Part shown: positions 31,977 to 43,789 of the stretch, in pieces
Layout: every line of letters begins with the position of its first letter
Position numbering within the stretch: the first letter of the stretch is position 1
From: Tricholoma matsutake
Taxonomy: Eukaryota; Basidiomycota; Agaricomycetes; Agaricales; Tricholomataceae
Assembly (NCBI GenBank): GCA_026075535.2
Contig: AP026541.1
Location: forward strand, 868,001 to 932,000
Reading direction: 5' to 3'
Length of the DNA stretch: 64,000 bases
Translations under genes and position numbers: made by a program
Notes under the pieces: model-generated
Databases searched by the model: none
Told to the model about the DNA's origin: nothing
Seen by the model: only the letters and a program-made list of their open reading frames with translations

Positions 31977-34900
31977 CCTCGACTTCCAGGTGAGAAAATA
32001 TTATGTTTGTCCCCTGTGTGAAATTTTGGTAAGGCCGGAATTTCATCCCCTCATACACCATTCTCACAATGCGACGTGGAGCATTCAGATTACGTTTAAA
32101 GAATTGTGTGATCACGTTATGTGCTCGCTTACAATTCTCTTCGGGTTCCCACGAATTATTTTCATTGGTATAGTTTTTCCACTTTATTAAGAACTCCAAT
32201 TTGTTCTGTTGAAGACGTGAGTCTAGAATTTCTTCAACTATGTATTCTGGAGCACCTTCTACTATTATCAGACGTTGCAGAGTAGTTTGTTGGCCAGGAA
32301 TAGTGGGCGGACGGTAAGGGCATAGGCGGGATATGTCAATCTCGGGATCAATCTTAAATGATCGGGGTAATTTTAGCACTACCGCATTAGGCAAGATCAC
32401 TTTAGAGATTGCATATGGGCCAACTTGTTTCTCTGTAAGTTTCTTCGAAGGTCGTGGAATATTCAGGTCCTTGGTACTTAGCCATACCAAGTCACCAACT
32501 TTGTACTCTGGAGCACGTGCTCGAGTACGATCCGCGTGTCGCATCATGTCATCACATGCTTTCTTCAATGCCGCCTCTGCTTCCTCTTGTACCCTTTGCA
32601 TCTTAGATACAAAATCTTCTACCGACTGTACTTTGACTTCCCTTCTGGGTTCTACTCCCATGCAAGGATGATATCCATAATTCGCGAAAAAGGGTGACAT
32701 ACGAGTAGCCAAATGGAATTTGTTATTGTGGGAAAATTTGGCAATTGCCAACCATTTGGGCCAGTCGGTTTGTCAGTAGTTGACAAACATATGTAGGTAC
32801 TGCTCCAACTCCTGATTCATTCTCTCTGTCTGCCCATCAGTCTGTGGGTGATATGCCGTAGATAATTTAGTTTGAATTCCCAATATGTTGTTTAGTTCTC
32901 GCATAAATGCAGAAGCAAATTGTGGTCTGCGATTGGAGATAACGGTATTGGGTAACCCATGTAACCGCCATACCTGATTTAGATAGAGGCACGCCAAGCC
33001 TAACGATGAGGTTTCTGTAGTAGTAGGAATAATATGGACCTCCTTTGTAAAGTGGTCGCATACTACAAATATTGCATCGTACCCTTGAGCCTCAGGTAAT
33101 CCGGTAATAAAATCCACAGATATATCTTGCCATGGCACTTTAGGTATAGGGTTCAGCATTAATTTTCCTGCAGGTTTCTCTGGAAATTTCTTTCCCCTCA
33201 TGCACATATCACATCCATCCACATACCCCAACACATACTTCGAAATTCCGGGCCACCAATAATTTCTCATTACTAATTCCAATGTCTTCCATCTTTCTGG
33301 GTGTCTGGCAATCAGCGTATTGTGATGTAACCAGACAATCTCCCTTCGCAAATCCTGATCCTTCGGTACATACACTTTTCCTCGAAACAACACCAACCCT
33401 TGTTCCTCAGCACATTCGTCTCCTTTGATATTACTTTTCTTCTCTCCCTTCAGAGCTTTCATGGCTTCCACTACTTCATCATCCATTTCCGAGCATTGTC
33501 TAGTTTTAGACAACATTTCCGTTTCAGAGCTATCTATTAATAGATGCCCTTGACACATAGCACAAATGCGAAAGGATTCGGGTTTGAGTAAGGTAACATT
33601 TTTATTGTCCTCCTCCACCCCCCTTTTATGATCAATACGTCTGGATAAGGCATCTGCTTTCCTCATTAAGCTTCCTGCTTTATGGACCAAGTGAAAGTTG
33701 AAATGCGATAGGAATAGCACCCAATGCGCTTGCCGGCAATTAAGCTTTTTAGCGGACATGAAGTATTGCAGATTTTGATGATCCATCCAGATCTCAATTT
33801 GATGCGTACATCCCTCCAAATAATGCCTCCATGCCTCCAATGCTCATATTATCCCCAACATCTCTTTGTCATGCACATCATAATTCCTCACCACATCATT
33901 CAACCCTTTTGACAAGTATGCACAAGGATGCCATTTGTCATCTTCGCACAGCATTGATAATACCGCTCCAGTAGCAAAATCGGATGCATTGGATTCCACT
34001 CGCAAAGGGCATGTGAAATCTACTGGGGCTAATATTGGTCCCTCCACAAACTTCCTCTTCAACTCCTCAAATGCTGTCTGCTGCTGCTCTCCCCACCTCC
34101 ATACTACTCCCTTTCACGTAAGGTTATGTAAGGGTGCGGCAATTTTAGAAAAATTGTGCACAAAGCGACGATAATAATTTGTGAGTCCCAAGAAGGCTTG
34201 AACCTCCTTGACATGGGTGGGCACTGGCCAATCTGTGATCGCCTGTACCTTGATCGGATCCATTTTGATCCCGTCAGGGCCGATCAATAATCCTAGGAAC
34301 TCAATCTCGCTTGCCCCAAACACACACTTCTCTGGTTTCAAAAATAGATCATTCTCTGCCAACCTCCATAACACCTCCTGCACTATTGCCTCATGATTCT
34401 CTTCATCCTCCGTGAATATCAGAATGTCGTCAATAAATATTATTACCACGCCTTTGTCTATTACATCCTTGAAAATGTCGTTCATCATATTTTGAAAGGT
34501 CGGGGGACTATTAGTCATCCCAAAAAACATGACAAGCGGCTCGAAGGATCCTTGACGCGTGGCAAATGCAGCCTTCCACTCATCTCCTTTCTTTATTCGT
34601 ACATTGTTGTATCCCCATCGTAAATCCAATTTTGTAAAGACCTTGGCTTTTCCCACCTTATCAATTATTTCTGAGATCAACGGCAGGGGGTACGCATTCT
34701 TCACTGTCCACTCATTCAGATACCTATAATCGGTACACATCCTCTTCCTTTGGTCTTTTTTGGGCACAAAGAATATTGGTGACGTCTGTGGTGATTTTGA
34801 AGGTTGTATGTATCCTTTGCGCACTTGCTCCTTCAGGAATGCATCCACTTCTTCTTGTTCCATCAGAGATAATGGATATACCTTCGACTTCTTTGGCACA

Positions 34901-35886
34901 AACCCTGGCTTCATCTCAATCGCATAATCCCATGGCTTCCACACCAGCATTCACTCAGACTCCTTCTTTTGGAACACTGAGAAATGTTCATGATACACTT
35001 TTGGCACCCATTCCTCCACTGGCTTCTCCACCTTCACGATATTCTTGTCCCATGACTGTCCTCCACAAACTGCTCTAAAGGTTTGCTTCTGCTCTTCTTT
35101 CTCGATCATGATCGGAACTTCCCCATTTGGCATTTCCTCATCCTCCACTTCCTCCATCGTAACAGAATACTTCCTCAGAAGTTCTTTCTCTTTCTTTTTC
35201 CTTTTTTCTTTCTTCATCTTCCTCCCATACACATTACATTCCTTAGGACAATGAGTCATTTGTACTTTCCCAGTTTTCCAATCAATTTCGGGATTATGCT
35301 TCTGTAACCATGGACATCCTATTATTAGATTGGTTTTCCCAAGATCGCACACTTCGAATACAGCTTGCTCCTGATGCTCCTGATACTTTAGTACCATAGT
35401 CACCTCCTCCTTGATAGTTCCTCCATGATTGACTGTTCTGTCAATATTGTACACCATTATAGGTTGCACCAGCTTGCGTGTGTTAATACTGTTTCTGGTA
35501 ATTAAGGATCGATTAATAAATAATCCTGTAGCACCACTGTCAAGCAACGCTTCCACATCAATAGCTGCATGTGTGTCCACTGTCTTCAGTCCCACGGTCA
35601 AGGTGATTTTGGGTTCTATTCGCGCAGAGCAAATAAAGAATTTAGGGGTTTTCAGAAATGACATGTGACAATTTTCTTTGTTGCATGATTCGCAACAGTT
35701 GTACTCCTCCTCGATTTCCTTTTCTGATTTACTCTGGGTTTCCTTGGATACTAATACATTGTAACGATTCTGGGTCACCAATGGGGAAACCTTCACTGGG
35801 ACTCTTCCACAAAATTCTCCAGCTTGCCTTCCTCCTGCTTCACTTCCTTGATTGTAGCTCCCCTGATCTTTCTCTTCTGCTTGCAA
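31972..35886 (-). pseudogene. Gypsy-3 pol: protease, RT, RNase H, integrase, chromodomain
   Basis: One frame throughout. Protease: LLDSGATGLFINRSLI near 35530-35570, followed by a Lys-rich linker. [15 protein letters not shown] entry ([20 protein letters not shown]), then [12 protein letters not shown] and a catalytic box FIDD near 34435. RNase H, then integrase with its HHCC finger (HHNTLIARHPERW, CDMCMRGK). The second integrase Asp motif reads SNRRPQF where SDRGPQF is usual, so that Asp is Asn. The C-terminus has VGPYAISKV and a chromodomain (YIVEEILD, FLIKWKNY, NSWEPEENC). TGA codons at 34950, 34114, 33843 and 32773 replace likely Arg. Confidence 0.9.
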
Positions 35887-36889
35887 TACTTAGAAATGTG
35901 TCCTAACTGCCCACAGTTAAAACATTTAAGTGGGGCTCGTCTCCCCACTTGATCAACCTCCATTGCCTCTGCTGGTGCTGCTGACTCCGTAACTATAGGT
36001 GTCACTGCCATGGCCAGTGGCTGTGCCCTCGGAGCTTGTGCCTGAGGTGCCTTTCCTTTCTCGGACTTTCCTCCTGATGACTTTCCAAATTTACTACTTC
36101 CATACATCAACTTTGACTCTGCCTGTTCCTGCCGATATTGCCGGTCAAGGCGCATTGCCCAATTATACCACTCATCCAACTTCTCTGGCATAGAAGCTAG
36201 TCAGTAGATAGACTTGAATAAAGAGGGATTTAATCCTGCTTTCAAAAACTCTACCAATGCGGCTTCTCCCATGTCCATTTGCGAAGCTTCTGCTTTGAAC
36301 TGCAAAATAAATTCATCTGCCATTAAGGAACCTTGGCACATGGTTTTTAATTTAGCATTGGCTGTTGCCTTTGGATTAGGGTCTCCAAACTGTGCCTCCA
36401 ATCTCTCCAGAAATCCCTTGAAGGTTGCAAATGGTTTATTTCCCGCAGCAATTTGATTAATAGCCTTGTTTCTCCAGAACTGTGCTTCCCCCCCTGAATG
36501 TATGAGAGAGCAAACATAATCCTAGAGTCGGCTGTACAAAACTCGGGCTTCCTCCCATGGATGTACAATACTATAGAGCTGATGAAGGATTTTGTATTCT
36601 CCATGGTACCGTCAAAGATTTGCGGGGGCGCGTACTTGGGTAAGCACACTTTTCCATTTCCGGATTTCTCCACCGTCTCATCCTCCTGCGATATCCACTC
36701 CACCATCTCCACCATCTCATCATCTCTTTCTCCTGTCATCTCTGGCTGTACTTCCACTTGTCTGGGCTGTGATGCTGCCAATACTGACACTAATTGCAAC
36801 ATTTGCGCTGTGAGCGCATCAATTTTCGCCTCTAGTGCTGGTATGGGAACAGGATTACGACCGGGATTAGAAGTTGAAGGTTCGGACAT
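35793..36889 (-). pseudogene. Gypsy-3 gag
   Basis: The frame starts MSEPSTSNPGRNP at 36889 with a predicted coiled coil (ALEAKIDALTAQMLQLVSVL) and capsid start (YAPPQIFDGTMENTKSF, then FALSYIQGG). A frameshift near 36480 leads into another frame carrying GSLMADEFILQFKAEASQ and LNPSLFKSIY. After a TGA near 36200 the nucleocapsid follows, with the zinc knuckle CFNCGQLGHISKYC near 35890-35930 and a basic stretch. Ends at 35793; protease lies in the next frame and overlaps it slightly. Confidence 0.85.
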
Positions 36890-37362
36890 AATTGTAAAAT
36901 CTGTGATGAATCACTTCTTCAACAAATTCAAAATTTTGCTTCGAGACCTCTCCAAACATCTACAGGTCACGTGATAAGGTTCGTCGAGGTTCATCAATGG
37001 TTCGTCATTCGTCGGGCGCCTATTTTGACACTTCAGATCAACAACCCTTCCAACAGTGCCTGATCTCGGAGATATCACTGAATTTGGCTTGTAACAAAAA
37101 TAGTCGTCTGAATAGAGTGATGTAAATCATAACTAAACCAGATCCGATCGGTTGTCTGGTTGCAGCTGTCCTAATGATGAGTGCTGCCTCTCGATCACTG
37201 GCAGTCACAATGTAAGGCGAGGCCTGGCGTCGGCTTATGAAAGAAAAGGTAGATTACGTATATACAAGTACTTCTGGCTCGTGCCGAAAGGATGAGTAAT
37301 TGGATGTGGCACAGTGAAACAATGACGTATGCGCAAGTAAGAGAAGGCGCACTGATATGGGA

Positions 37363-37373
37363 AGTTGTGTTCT
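37363..37373 (-). promoter_or_regulatory. Gypsy-3 self-primer binding site
   Basis: The plus strand AGTTGTGTTCT lies two bases from the 5' LTR (37376). Its exact 11-nt complement AGAACACAACT is at 37551-37561 in the LTR, 34 nt from the start of a TATATAA box. Eleven nucleotides is also the length reported for Tf1 self-priming. Confidence 0.75.
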
Positions 37374-37375
37374 TC

Positions 37376-37777
37376 TGTTAGGGCAACACCCACTATCTGC
37401 TAGCTAACACCGTGCGGGTTCTCTCTACAAGAAGGGGGCAGGATCCGCGCATGTGATGGGGAAATTGATGGTTTTGATGCAAGGAGTTATTAATAGGTAA
37501 GTTTGTTGAGATAGGCCTTTCACACTGAAAACGTAGGTGGAATACCTAAGAGAACACAACTGGGGTCCCCTAGGCATATATTTAGGGTTTATATACTATG
37601 TTACATATATTGTACATTGTTGTTACTGACGCACTCGTACATGCGCATACATTTTGATGCATGTGAAATAAAATTCTCATGCTATCAAAGTGTAGTGTCA
37701 TTTGGTGTCATGTAGCATAATTTGACATAATAAAATAAAAATGAAAGTTTATTAGGTAATGGGGTGGTTTCCTAACA
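37376..37777 (-). repeat. Gypsy-3 5' LTR
   Basis: 402 bp. Nearly every difference from the 3' LTR is C/T or G/A, mostly at CG, TG or CA dinucleotides. Confidence 0.95.
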
Positions 37778-37782
37778 GGCTC

Positions 37783-40180
37783 AAGTTATCTTTGTTGCGC
37801 GGAAGTGGGAAAAAAGTTGGAAATTGAAAAATAATATGTATATGTATGAAAAGGCCATGTGAGTAGACTCAGTGGAGGGGGCTGCATCAGGCATAGTGTG
37901 TGTTCTTAGTGCCTGCACTGTGCAGTTGCCTTTGTTAGCTGAGGTCCGCATCAGGCCAGTGCTTGGGTGTTTATATTTGGCATTGCCACCATTGTTGGGA
38001 GTGCAGGTGGTCATATTGGTGTCAGCCGCATGTGTGATGGTGACAGCCGTGCATGTGGTTGTAGCTGTGTAGATGGTGTCAGCTGCATGTGTTTGCAGCC
38101 ATGGTGTGTTGTTTGGTGTCGGTGATGATGCTCAACCCAGGAAAACCACCAGAACTGCCGATGAGGCAATCGATGATGTTTGCAACGAGTCAGAGGAGGG
38201 TTGCGAGACGTTCTGAAAGTTCGTGGTCAAACCTCTGAGAAGATTACTAGTTAACACTAGTCGTGAAGGTAGTGATATGCGAGACGAAGCCGTTTGTCAT
38301 GGTCCAATTGAGTATCAATCGAGATTGACGAGATCGATGGTGAATGAGTTTTATCGTCGATGGTCGATATGTGAATTATGGGGACCTTTTGATAGGTCGA
38401 TGGTATACAAAGGGTGCGGCAAACTGCTATGAAGTGTTGGAAGGGTTGCTAGAACTAATGATGAGAGGATCGAGGGAGGATCGAGGATGCAACGATTGCA
38501 GAGGTTTCTCATTGATCGAGAAAACCCACAGAGACTTAGATTGTTTTTAGAAAGCTGATCGGATGCTTAGAACTGTATACGAGACGATATATGAAGACGA
38601 TTTCTTGTTATTTCCAAGTAAATACTACAGAGTTTTATATGTTTTAAAGAAACTTCCTAAAACGGAATGAGAAACATGTGTAGAACATGAGGCAAAAGAT
38701 ATGAGTTAAGGCACAAGGCCATAAAGGAGACTGGAATCCGAACAAGAAAGATATATATATCATATGATGAAAGAGTAATAAAAGGAAAGAACTAAAAGAG
38801 ACTGTCCTTTGTGTATAAACTGTGCTAAGTCTCGCAATAATGCATCCAGCGGGTTCTGTGTGCAATAGGGACTTGGAATGAGGCTGACCTATGATCAGCA
38901 GGTTTGAGCACGAGTTGGAATACGTCCTAGTGCATGGTCTTCCACCATTTAGATAATGAAGGCGGCGCCCAATGTCGCTTGTAGTTTCTCAATATTGATC
39001 GATGACACTCGACGATGGTCGACAATGGTCGATCGCGGTTGTGGCTTGTTCAAAGTTGGTCGGGGATGTTTGGTGGTCATGTAGGGGAATCTTAGGGACT
39101 TTTGGGGTAGTCCTAAGGTTGGGCGATGTGGTCTTTTGATACTATCAATGTCGCTGGTGATGTTTCGATGTGGTCGATATGATATTGCGATCGATAGAGT
39201 GTGTCGCGCTGTGTCTGGGACATCGTAGGAGTTAGCCGATGTGATTAGAATGATGCTAAAGTGTTGAATCGGTCATTGAGCTGAGAAGACGACCTATCAT
39301 TGGCCATGGGTGTGGTGTCAGTGGGTGTTGGCCACAGGTGTTGTGGCAGCGGGTGTTGGCTGCAGATGTGGTGGCAGCAGCCATGTGCATATTGTCATAA
39401 GTCTGGGGTCTGCAGACTTACACTATGTGTGCTGGCAGCTCTCACAGCTACCATTGTGATGATGGAAAGCCAGATTGAGGTGGTGTGGGGGAACATTCAA
39501 GTTGCTGCATTGAAAAACACAAAACTGCCACAAGAGAAGTGGGACTGGGCACCTGCTGCCTCATCCTCCAAAGTGATCGGCAAGTTGAGCAAACACTGGA
39601 ATTTGAGGCAAATCACTGACAGCAGTGACATCATCGACACATGTTGTATTTTCCAAATATTATCCAAATCACCAACTCATGTATTTACCAGCTATTATCT
39701 CGAAGATACCACTTATATTCTCGGTATATCCATCAACAACTATTAGTGGGAGGACTTTGCAAAAATTTGACACTTTGTATTTACCTGACCATAAGTTCAG
39801 AAAGCGCCCGATTATAAGCTCTGACTTCTTCATCCACAACCATGACCATTGTGTTCATCCACAGCTGCCACCATCACCATCCATGGCGCCTAAGCCCACC
39901 ATGTCAGTAGCCAACATTACTCTCCCAGCTCTTACTGATTTGACCAATACAATGTCAGAATTCAATTGCTGACTCGGATGACATCCAGAGATCTGTTTGC
40001 CTCACATGCCCCAACCTGTGTTTTTCTGGTTTCCTTAGCAATAAAGCAGCCAAATTAGCTGTTGATGTCTGGAAGAGTGTGTCTAAGATGGTGGGAAAAG
40101 GGGGAAAGCAAGATGAAGGTTTGTTGACTCACTATATGCACTTCATTTGCCCAGATTTACTGATGTACATTAGAGCTGCA
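37783..40180. other. No recognisable gene; GATCGA-rich segment
   Basis: 37,990-38,130 and 39,300-39,390 hold GTGTTGG/GTGGTGTCAG-type low-complexity repeats. 38,160-39,290 is rich in short GATCG and TCGATGG strings in both orientations, perhaps subterminal repeats of an unrecognised element. 39,300-40,170 contains frames (300-746 and 625-972 of that kilobase) reading SDIIDTCCIFQILSK and, further on, KAAKLAVDVWKSVSKM, which could be exons of a transposon gene; I cannot name it. Element B is inserted at its right end. Confidence 0.35.
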
Positions 40181-40187
40181 TGAATGG

Positions 40188-40850
40188 GAGGTCTTTACAC
40201 TCCCCCCCATATTCCTATAGGAATCTGATGATTCCGATGATTCCGATCAGAGTCCGATCGGAATCCAACCATATTCCAATGTCATTTTCACCAGCCAAAT
40301 TGACATGAAATGGCACAGGGTGGGTTTTTTTGTAGAATTTAAAATAGTATAATTAAATAGTATAATTAATTCTCCCCCTCGCGTTTGTGGGGGGGTTTTT
40401 TCAAAAATCTATATTAGTTATCTACTCCCTCACAAAGATGCGAGGGCTCAACAATTTTTTTTCGAGCTCTTGTGAGAGAGGTTAAAAATAAGTGAACTAA
40501 TCCTAAGTGCTTTAAATGGACTTTATATTACATATTTATTAGTGCTCCTGTGGCTCAACTGGTTGAGCACTTGTTTGGTAGTCATGTCACTTATATCCCA
40601 AGGTCTAGAGTTCAATTACTGCTCTGCCCATTTATTTTGTAAGCACTTTCATCAAGTTAAGTCTTCTGAAATGGTGTGGTATTCCGACTACTACCTGTTG
40701 GAATTGCATAGGAATTTACTCGGAATTTACTAGGAATTTCTTGGAAATAAAAGTACATGGTCATCAAGATACATTCCAATCAGACTCCTAGGACTATTGT
40801 CGGACTAGTAGGACTCCGATAGGAATACGGGGGGGAGTGCAAAGTTTACG
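40188..40850. mobile_element. Hairpin TIR element B, 663 bp
   Basis: The left end GAGGTCTTTACACTCCCCCC and the right end (inverted: AAACTTTGCACTCCCCCC) match element A. TGAATGG flanks both sides (40181-40187 and 40851-40857); the neighbouring base differs as A/G. Inside, in order: repeats of GATTCCGAT and GAGTCCGATCGG, an AT-rich block, GC-rich hairpins (40370-40450 and a GAGCTCTTGTGAGAGAG relic), a tRNA-like module, and repeats of GGAATTTACT and GGACTC. It lacks the exon/intron modules of A, so it appears to be a minimal version. Confidence 0.8.
40540..40640 (+). ncRNA. tRNA-like Pol III module (element B)
   Basis: GTGCTCCTGTGGCTCAACTG followed by GTTGAGCAC pairs as a D-arm-like region and fits an A box (TGGCTCAACTGG). 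AGAGTTCAATTACTG about 55 nt downstream fits a B box loosely. Same relative position as the right module of A and the one in C. Confidence 0.55.
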
Positions 40851-40857
40851 TGAATGG

Positions 40858-41990
40858 CTATGTCTCTCTGGAATCTTGCACTTGTCTGTTCTACTCACAG
40901 ATATATTCAGGCTTGGATGTGGCCTGGCTGGTTTGTTAAAAGGAAATGTGGGTTTCCTGGTTCAGTGAGTCCCTTCTAATGGTTCCCTTCTTTGCTTACT
41001 CGTGATAGTTTTTACATCCAAGTTCTATGCTCCTATTCAATCAACGTCATGCTTGTGATCATGCTCTTAGAATGTCTCAACTAGTGTTGCCCCTGGTCCC
41101 ATCTTTCCCTGAGTATCCAAGGTATGTAAATGTTTGTGTGACTGCAGTGACTATTCCAAGCTGACCGATGATACTAGAAAGTTTGGGGTGCATGCAAGGC
41201 CTTCAGAAGGGTTAGGGATGCAGAAGGGTAAGTAGTCTGATGAGCATCAATTTCCAAGGTTGCTGATAGCTATATTTATTATTTCAGATTTGCGATATGG
41301 CACACATTTCAATACATCATGATTTGCTTGTGATCATTACAGTTATGTAGTATTGATGGTAGAATTTGGCTGGTCTTTGTCCAATGTGCACATCTGTACA
41401 TACAGTAGTAGTCCACAATTGCATATAGTACTTTGTTGATGCAATGGAAACATGACTGCTGGCAGAGGGAATATAAGAAATTTGTGTAAATAAATGAAAT
41501 ATATGTCCTGCTATTATTTTGTCGTTATTAAGAGAATATCCTCTGAATATGTGTCTAATACAGCCTCTATTGACAAAATAGCTGCCAGCCATTATTTTTC
41601 TACCATTTGGTAAATATTGGCTGTGTTAGTGAAATATTCTTCACCAGTGATGTGTCTTGAAGTGTGGTGAAAGCCATGGTGAAGAAAAATAATAAGAAAC
41701 TCATATCCGATAATGATGTGTTGATGCTTGAGCAGAAGAAGGATCTCAGCGGTGCATTGGGAAGTTGGAACTTGGATGGTGTGGAGCTGGAAAAAGTCAT
41801 TGATATCATCTGCAAGGGTGTACCTGGGATTTGAAGACATAAGTCTTTTCTTCTATTTCTACAACAACTGCGAAATCCAGCCCACCCACTGCACAACAAA
41901 TTCCTCCACAGAGTGCAGGTTGCAACCATGGACTATAGCCAATGGCTGCACTACCCACATGCAGAGCTCTGCAGTCTGCAGATCACAAAC
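40858..41990. other. No recognisable gene
   Basis: Frames such as 41592-41929 and 41317-41592 (minus) have no family features. A TAGTGTTGCC string at 41082-41091 looks like a lone hAT terminus but has no partner. Confidence 0.4.
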
Positions 41991-42139
41991 TAGTGTTGCC
42001 ACAGCTCAGCTGCATTTTTTGCTACTTTGGGAAATAAAATAGCTAAAATTCTGAAAATATTTGAGGACCTAGATCACATGATAAGCTGAGGGGTCCTCTG
42101 CCAACTCTAAGTGATCTGACCACTGGTTCCCATGTTATT

Positions 42140-42871
42140 TAAGTGGCTTGGATGGTGGCTTGCTAAGCCACATTTTAAGCCGCTCTAACTTGTTTCTTTT
42201 GTTTTATAGGTTCTACTCTACTGCCAGATGGAACAGAGGCCCAAACGATGTGATTGGATGGAACACAGGCCCAAACAAAGCAGATTGCGTCATTTGGGCC
42301 CTAAGTAAGTTCTTTTTTGTTTGCTTTTTGTTTTTATAAACTAACTAACTTGTTTCTTTTGTTTTATAGGTTCTACTCTACTGCCAGACAGAACATGGGC
42401 CCAAAGTGTGCTTTTTTTTTCCTTTTTTTTTTGTTTATATAAGCTAACAAAATATATTGCTTTCTTTTGTAGCATCTAAACTACAGGTAACAGATGGCGA
42501 CGACATGAAATGGGCCATGCCCACGACCAACTGAGCACCTGCCCCCATGCCTGTGAGCCCCTGCTCATAGGGTGGATCACGGGTGCCAGCAGAGCAAACA
42601 GACCCTGCAGGCCCAGCTCCACCCACCGAATGACACCCCCCCCACGTCCAGCCCCATGAGCAACTGCTCATGGGGTGGATCATGGGTGGAATGGCCAACA
42701 AGGACCACTATGACAATGACAACAACACAATACCAATACTGACTGACCACCTGCCCCCATGCCTGTGAGCCCCTGCTCATAGGGTGGATCACAGGTGCCA
42801 GCACAGCAAACAGACCCCGCAGGCCCCAGCCTCACCCACCGAACAACACATCACCTGTGTCGAGCCCCATC
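42140..42871 (+). mobile_element. Hairpin element C, left part
   Basis: This holds the same modules as element A but in the opposite orientation. Exon/intron units include an intron at 42305-42369 (GTAAGT, ACTAAC, TTTTATAG; 65 nt) and another acceptor at 42209. Exons carry GCCCAAACGATG and GTCATTTGGGCCC. Then follow palindromic modules at 42555, 42652 (perfect 11-bp stem CCCCATGAGCA around AC) and 42768. Gypsy-4 cuts it at 42877. I could not find its left TIR. Confidence 0.6.
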
Positions 42872-42876
42872 GGTGG

Positions 42877-43560
42877 TGTCACGATCCATTCCTCACCCGC
42901 TCGGAACCCGCAACCTTCCGATCTTTTCCGCTTTTCCTAACTCAACTCCTACCACCTTCATTCTGGCCCCCTTGCACTGCCCACACTGCTGTGCACCAGG
43001 CCGCCGTGTACAGCAACCACGGCTGCCGTCTAGTTTTGCAAATTCGACTACGGATTCCTGTGCGGCCTCTGCTAGGCAATTTATCTATGCAGTTGAGACA
43101 CTGCTGCAGTTTCCGTTTCCATTCCACTCTTGTTCCAGACTCTAGTATTTAAGCTTAGTTAGTTTTGCTTTGTATTCCTCAGTTCGTATATTGACATAGA
43201 TTCAACTTTACCCTGTCAATCTAAAACCTCTTTCTACTCCAACTCCTGACCTCTAAGAGTCTGAACTCCATTTGACTCAACCTCTAGTTCCCCTCTGAAG
43301 TTCTAGTCTCATCTGAACTTAACCTAAGTCCCTCCATACTCCTTCCCACATTTACCCGCACTCTCCCGCTCCTATCTCTAAAACCTCTACCTGAAATTAG
43401 GACACCAGACGAGGTGAAGGGCACAGCTTCTTACAAGCTGAAGCCAAGTCCTTTTCGTTACCCATCCGCATAATCTGCTACGACCTGACAATCTTCTGCT
43501 CTCAAACACCTGCCAGGTCCGACCAGATTCTGATGAGCCCTTTCAGATCAGTTCTCAACA
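42877..43560 (+). repeat. Gypsy-4 5' LTR
   Basis: 684 bp. It contains TATTTAAG at 43146-43153 and, 35 nt on, AGTTCGTATAT (43181-43191), the presumed RNA start. It is shorter than the 3' LTR mainly because it lacks a 12-bp duplication of the type GGCTGCC. Confidence 0.95.
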
Positions 43561-43562
43561 GT

Positions 43563-43573
43563 ATATACAAACT
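43563..43573 (+). promoter_or_regulatory. Gypsy-4 self-primer binding site
   Basis: ATATACAAACT begins two bases after the 5' LTR. It is complementary to AGTTCGTATAT (43181-43191) over 11 nt except one position, where the LTR has CG and the primer site CA, the change expected from CpG decay. Confidence 0.6.
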
Positions 43574-43789
43574 CTCACTTCACTCGTCTCTTCTCCTATG
43601 ACCCCAACTGAAACTCGCCAGCGCACAACCAGAAACTCTCAGCGCGCTGGTACCATTCCAGGGATCTCTGCAATTCAGTGATTCACACTTCCTAGCCCAC
43701 GACCCGCCTCAACATTCAGAGTAACTTCCAGACCTTCCAACATTTTCCAACAAATCGGTTTCGGAGCCCCATCAATCAGTGCAAACCTC

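Larger units (their letters stand above)
31559..37777 (-). mobile_element. Gypsy-3, Ty3/Gypsy chromodomain LTR retrotransposon
   Basis: A complete 6,219-bp minus-strand element with two 402-bp LTRs (TGTTAGG...CCTAACA). The flanks are GGATC (31554-31558) and GGCTC (37778-37782), a 5-bp duplication with one mismatch. Gag, protease, RT, RNase H, integrase and chromodomain are all present. Pol is one frame broken only by TGA codons. The LTRs differ at about 22 positions by my hand alignment, with one transversion. Confidence 0.95.

Noticed and set aside
41082..41091. Another hAT element starting at TAGTGTTGCC
   Set aside because: Only ten bases match, no partner end or duplication was found nearby.
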